The position numbers were made by a program, and so were the translations under genes. From Halobacteriales archaeon QS_8_69_73 (GTDB lineage Archaea; Halobacteriota; Halobacteria; Halobacteriales; Haloarculaceae): a stretch of DNA of 64,000 bases. Under the pieces are notes generated by a model. The model had not been told where the DNA came from. It saw only the letters and a list, made by a program, of their open reading frames with translations, and did no database searches. The stretch spans positions 6,710 to 70,709 of the forward strand of contig PXRZ01000009.1 in NCBI GenBank assembly GCA_003022945.1. The letters are read 5' to 3'. Below, one piece after another: positions 61,998-64,000 of this stretch (positions within the stretch are counted from its first letter, which is position 1; the number at the start of each line of letters is the position of its first letter).

Positions 61998-62342
61998 ATG
62001 GCCGACGTGGACCCGCTGGACCGAATCGTCGTCAGCGACACGGCCCGACAGAAACGGAAGCGGTACCTCGACGAGGCCGCCATCGTCGACGCGCTGCGCT
62101 CCGGCGAGGGTTACGTCTGCCGGAAGACCTCGCCGAACCACGACGGACTGTACGAGGATGACAAGTTCACGATGCGGGGAACGTTCGACGGCATCGACGT
62201 CGACATCGTGTTCGTCGTCGAGGACGACCGCGTCGTCGTCGTCACCCAGATGTCGCAGCACGCCGACAGCCTCCGGGGACGGTTCCGCGAGCGGGTGGGG
62301 TCGACGGCTGCCGACGCCGTCGCGACGGTCCAGGAGGCGTAG
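61998..62342 (+). CDS. Conserved haloarchaeal protein, 114 aa
   Basis: A soluble acidic protein with the pattern DALRSGEGYVCRKTSPNHDG and VVTQMSQHADSLRGRFRERV. It resembles small haloarchaeal proteins of unknown function with a beta-rich core. It is divergent from fumC across 125 nt. No catalytic motif identified. Confidence 0.6.
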   Translation: MADVDPLDRIVVSDTARQKRKRYLDEAAIVDALRSGEGYVCRKTSPNHDGLYEDDKFTMRGTFDGIDVDIVFVVEDDRVVVVTQMSQHADSLRGRFRERVGSTAADAVATVQEA

Positions 62343-62487
62343 CGTCGCTCGACGAGTACGGCGAAGCGTCGCTTCGTCGAACGGGTCGAATCGGAGATTC
62401 GCCTGCTCGACGCGACACGGCTGCGTCGAACATCGCCGAGCAGAGCTCGGCAAGCCCGACGAAGCGACGCTTCGTCGAACACCGAAT
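62343..62487. repeat. Mini-hairpin array after the gene at 61998
   Basis: Perfect palindromes with 3-nt loops: CGAAGC/GTC (62362-62376), CGAATC/GGA (62387-62401), CCGAGC/AGA (62436-62450), ACGAAGC/GAC (62459-62475); another stem, CGACGC, has a longer loop (62409-62429). All 3-nt loops are closed by C-G. No gene is visible in the segment. Confidence 0.85.
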
Positions 62488-62592
62488 GACGACCCTGAGC
62501 GCGCGGACGAACCGCCGCCCGAAGGTCAGCCCCGAGACGGGGAAGTTCTCGACGGCCCGTTGCGTCTGGGTGCCCCAGTAGGCGCCGCCGGG
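62488..62592 (-). repeat. fumC: Duplicated fragment of the fumC 5' region
   Basis: About 105 nt here match 61714-61822, which codes for part of the fumC N-terminus (around WGAQTQRAVENFPVSGLTFQ). The match starts at TGACGACC and ends near GCCGGGAC, with about eight differences, among them a three-base change where RWK-coding bases differ. The copy lies directly after the hairpin array and before the secreted protein gene, and has no start or stop of its own. Confidence 0.85.
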
Positions 62593-62628
62593 ACCTGCAG
62601 AATCTTCAACGAATCACAGCCGGCAGTA

Positions 62629-63996
62629 TCAGTCGGTGTTCGGTCGGCGTCGAGCGAGGAGCACGAGCGCCGCCACCGCGAGGGCTGCGACGGTTATCGC
62701 GGTTCCGAATCCCGGCTGGTCACCGGGATCGTCCGGCGACCCGGCCGTCGTGGTTCCCGTTGGACTCGCAGACGCCGTTGGCGTGGGTGTCGCGGTCGGC
62801 GTCGGCGTCAGCGTCCCTTGGCGAATCTCCTTTCCGTTGATCGCGTAGGTGGCGTTCGGATACGCGGTCATGGTCGGACCGCCGGTCCGGAACGCCCGGA
62901 CGTGGCCGCGCTCCGGGACCAGGCGCGCCTTTGCGTCGGGGTTCTCGAGGTAGTCTTCCTGAACCGGAATCTCCACCTCCGTCGACTCGCCCGGCGCGAT
63001 GCCGTCGACGACGGCACGACGCTCGCCGTCGAGGGTCTCCGTCACGACCGTGCCGCCGTGGGAGAGCCGTGCCGTAAACGTCAGATATCGTTCGCCGGCG
63101 ATTTTGACGAACCGAGCGTCGGTGAGCGTCGCGTTCGGCTCCAAAACCGTCCCGTTGCGGCGGTCGACCACCGTCCCGTCGTGGACCAATCTGAGGGTGT
63201 ACTCGGTACCGGAGTCGACCTCGCGTAGGCTGAACTCGACGTGAGAGTCGACGCCCCGCTTTCTGGAATCGCCGTCCGAGACCACCACCCGTTCGGAGCG
63301 CGTCTCGCCACCGTCGAGGGAGAGCGTGACGACAAGCTCCTCGTCCGGTTCGATGTAGGTCCTCACGGTCCGGTTCACGATACCTGGCGCCAGCGGATCG
63401 AAGACACCATCGTCGAATTCGGCTTCGACATCTATGGTTCGGAATTCCGACTCCTCTTCTCGGGTCGTCGAGAGATCGGTGCCGAACTGAATCTGGTACA
63501 CGTCGCCCCGGTCGATTTCGGCGTCCATGGACCTGTTGGAGTCCGGTCTATCCACGCCGACCGTGCCGGTGTCGATCACCGCATATGTCATGTTACCGGC
63601 GCGGTGGGCCGTCGTGTTTGCCGGTCCCAACTGGAACACCTTCGGGCCATACCGTTGGAGGTAGTTGACCTGCCCTATTCGCAGCTCGGGGTCGCCGTCA
63701 AGGACGTCGAAGAACCGCTCTGTTGGCGTCGATTCGTCCGCCTCGTCGATCTCCCCCGCAAGCCGTCCAGAATCGATAGCGACGATCAGGGAGTCACCGA
63801 TCAGAACCACTTCCGCGGGGTTTGCGGTTCCGTTCTCGATGGCAGACCCGATCTCGCTTGCGTCGTCGTAGTCCGCGTCGGTGGCGTAGACGCTGACGTT
63901 CGCGTCGTCGTAATTCGCGCTTGCGACGGCAGGGCCTGCCAGTAGCGCCAGCACAACGCACAGCAAGGTCGTCGAGAGGAGGGCTGAGAGGCGCAT
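62629..63996 (-). CDS. Secreted surface protein with PGF-CTERM-type anchor
   Basis: The 455-aa protein has a signal peptide (MRLSALLSTTLLCVVLALLA, cleaved near ASA at 25-27), a long beta-rich outer part with several N-glycosylation sequons (NGT, NTT, NMT, NRT, NAT), a Thr/Pro/Ser-rich spacer (TPTPTATPTPTASAS) and the C-terminal signal QPGFGTAITVAALAVAALVL with RRR, which archaeosortase A processes and links to lipid. Function unknown; it is a cell-surface or S-layer associated protein. Confidence 0.85.
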   Translation of the reverse strand: MRLSALLSTTLLCVVLALLAGPAVASANYDDANVSVYATDADYDDASEIGSAIENGTANPAEVVLIGDSLIVAIDSGRLAGEIDEADESTPTERFFDVLDGDPELRIGQVNYLQRYGPKVFQLGPANTTAHRAGNMTYAVIDTGTVGVDRPDSNRSMDAEIDRGDVYQIQFGTDLSTTREEESEFRTIDVEAEFDDGVFDPLAPGIVNRTVRTYIEPDEELVVTLSLDGGETRSERVVVSDGDSRKRGVDSHVEFSLREVDSGTEYTLRLVHDGTVVDRRNGTVLEPNATLTDARFVKIAGERYLTFTARLSHGGTVVTETLDGERRAVVDGIAPGESTEVEIPVQEDYLENPDAKARLVPERGHVRAFRTGGPTMTAYPNATYAINGKEIRQGTLTPTPTATPTPTASASPTGTTTAGSPDDPGDQPGFGTAITVAALAVAALVLLARRRPNTD

Positions 63997-64000
63997 GGAT

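Overview
The window comes from a haloarchaeon (class Halobacteria). GC content is very high, the proteins are acidic, and many starts look leaderless, with a TATA box about 25 nt before the ATG. The gene content is typical of the group: gatE, mptE, trmJ, a MeaB/B12-mutase pair, DICT and HTR-like proteins, an archaeal type IV pilus operon and a PGF-CTERM surface protein. The genus cannot be fixed from this sequence. There is one tRNA, tRNA-Ala(GGC). I see no rRNA and no CRISPR array.

Layout. 1-11.2 kb is central metabolism: fba-fbp (gluconeogenesis), hbd, an APC permease, a stress protein, an acyl-CoA dehydrogenase, a response regulator, and the meaB/B12-binding subunit of methylmalonyl-CoA mutase. 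11.3-15 kb has tRNA-Ala, a rhodanese gene split by a 104-bp element, and small haloarchaeal proteins. 15-22.6 kb is a type IV pilus operon (ATPase, membrane platform, five pilin-like proteins) whose ATPase and platform genes are both frameshifted. 22.6-29.6 kb has an aminotransferase/Lrp pair, an MFS carrier, a second acyl-CoA dehydrogenase, an acyl-CoA synthetase and a shortened O-methyltransferase. 30-35.5 kb has a coiled-coil membrane protein, an M20 amidohydrolase, a redoxin and an MBL hydrolase. 35.5-40.3 kb is an RND/MMPL exporter with a CARDB-type partner and a divergent TetR gene around a clear operator. 40.4-46 kb is an accessory zone with a decayed tnpB element, a DICT protein, nadE, qor and a hairpin-rich element remnant. 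46-48.8 kb has mptE and trmJ. 48.9-57.8 kb is an island: two AT-rich genes of unknown function followed by four tandem paralogous multi-pass membrane genes. 58.1-64 kb has gatE, a PadR regulator, fumC, and a secreted protein.

Three themes cut across these regions. First, tiny palindromes with a 3-nt (rarely 5-nt) loop, always closed by a C-G pair, recur in genes, spacers and element ends; homologous copies show compensatory stem changes. Second, about ten recognisable genes lack an internal piece or carry a frameshift, including gatE, fumC and nadE, which are hard to lose. This may be real decay or an assembly fault, and must be settled before any gene is called dead. Third, two repeat families (R, about 200 bp; S, about 140 bp) each occur twice, both times just upstream of a start codon and in the same orientation to the gene; three of the four genes act in acyl-CoA metabolism.

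The best candidate for a new system is the 48.9-57.8 kb island: a predicted Tat-exported 647-aa protein, a 517-aa coiled-coil/beta protein, and a membrane protein whose gene was duplicated together with the tail of the 517-aa gene. Its function is unknown to me. A toxin or effector with amplified immunity genes is one testable reading.
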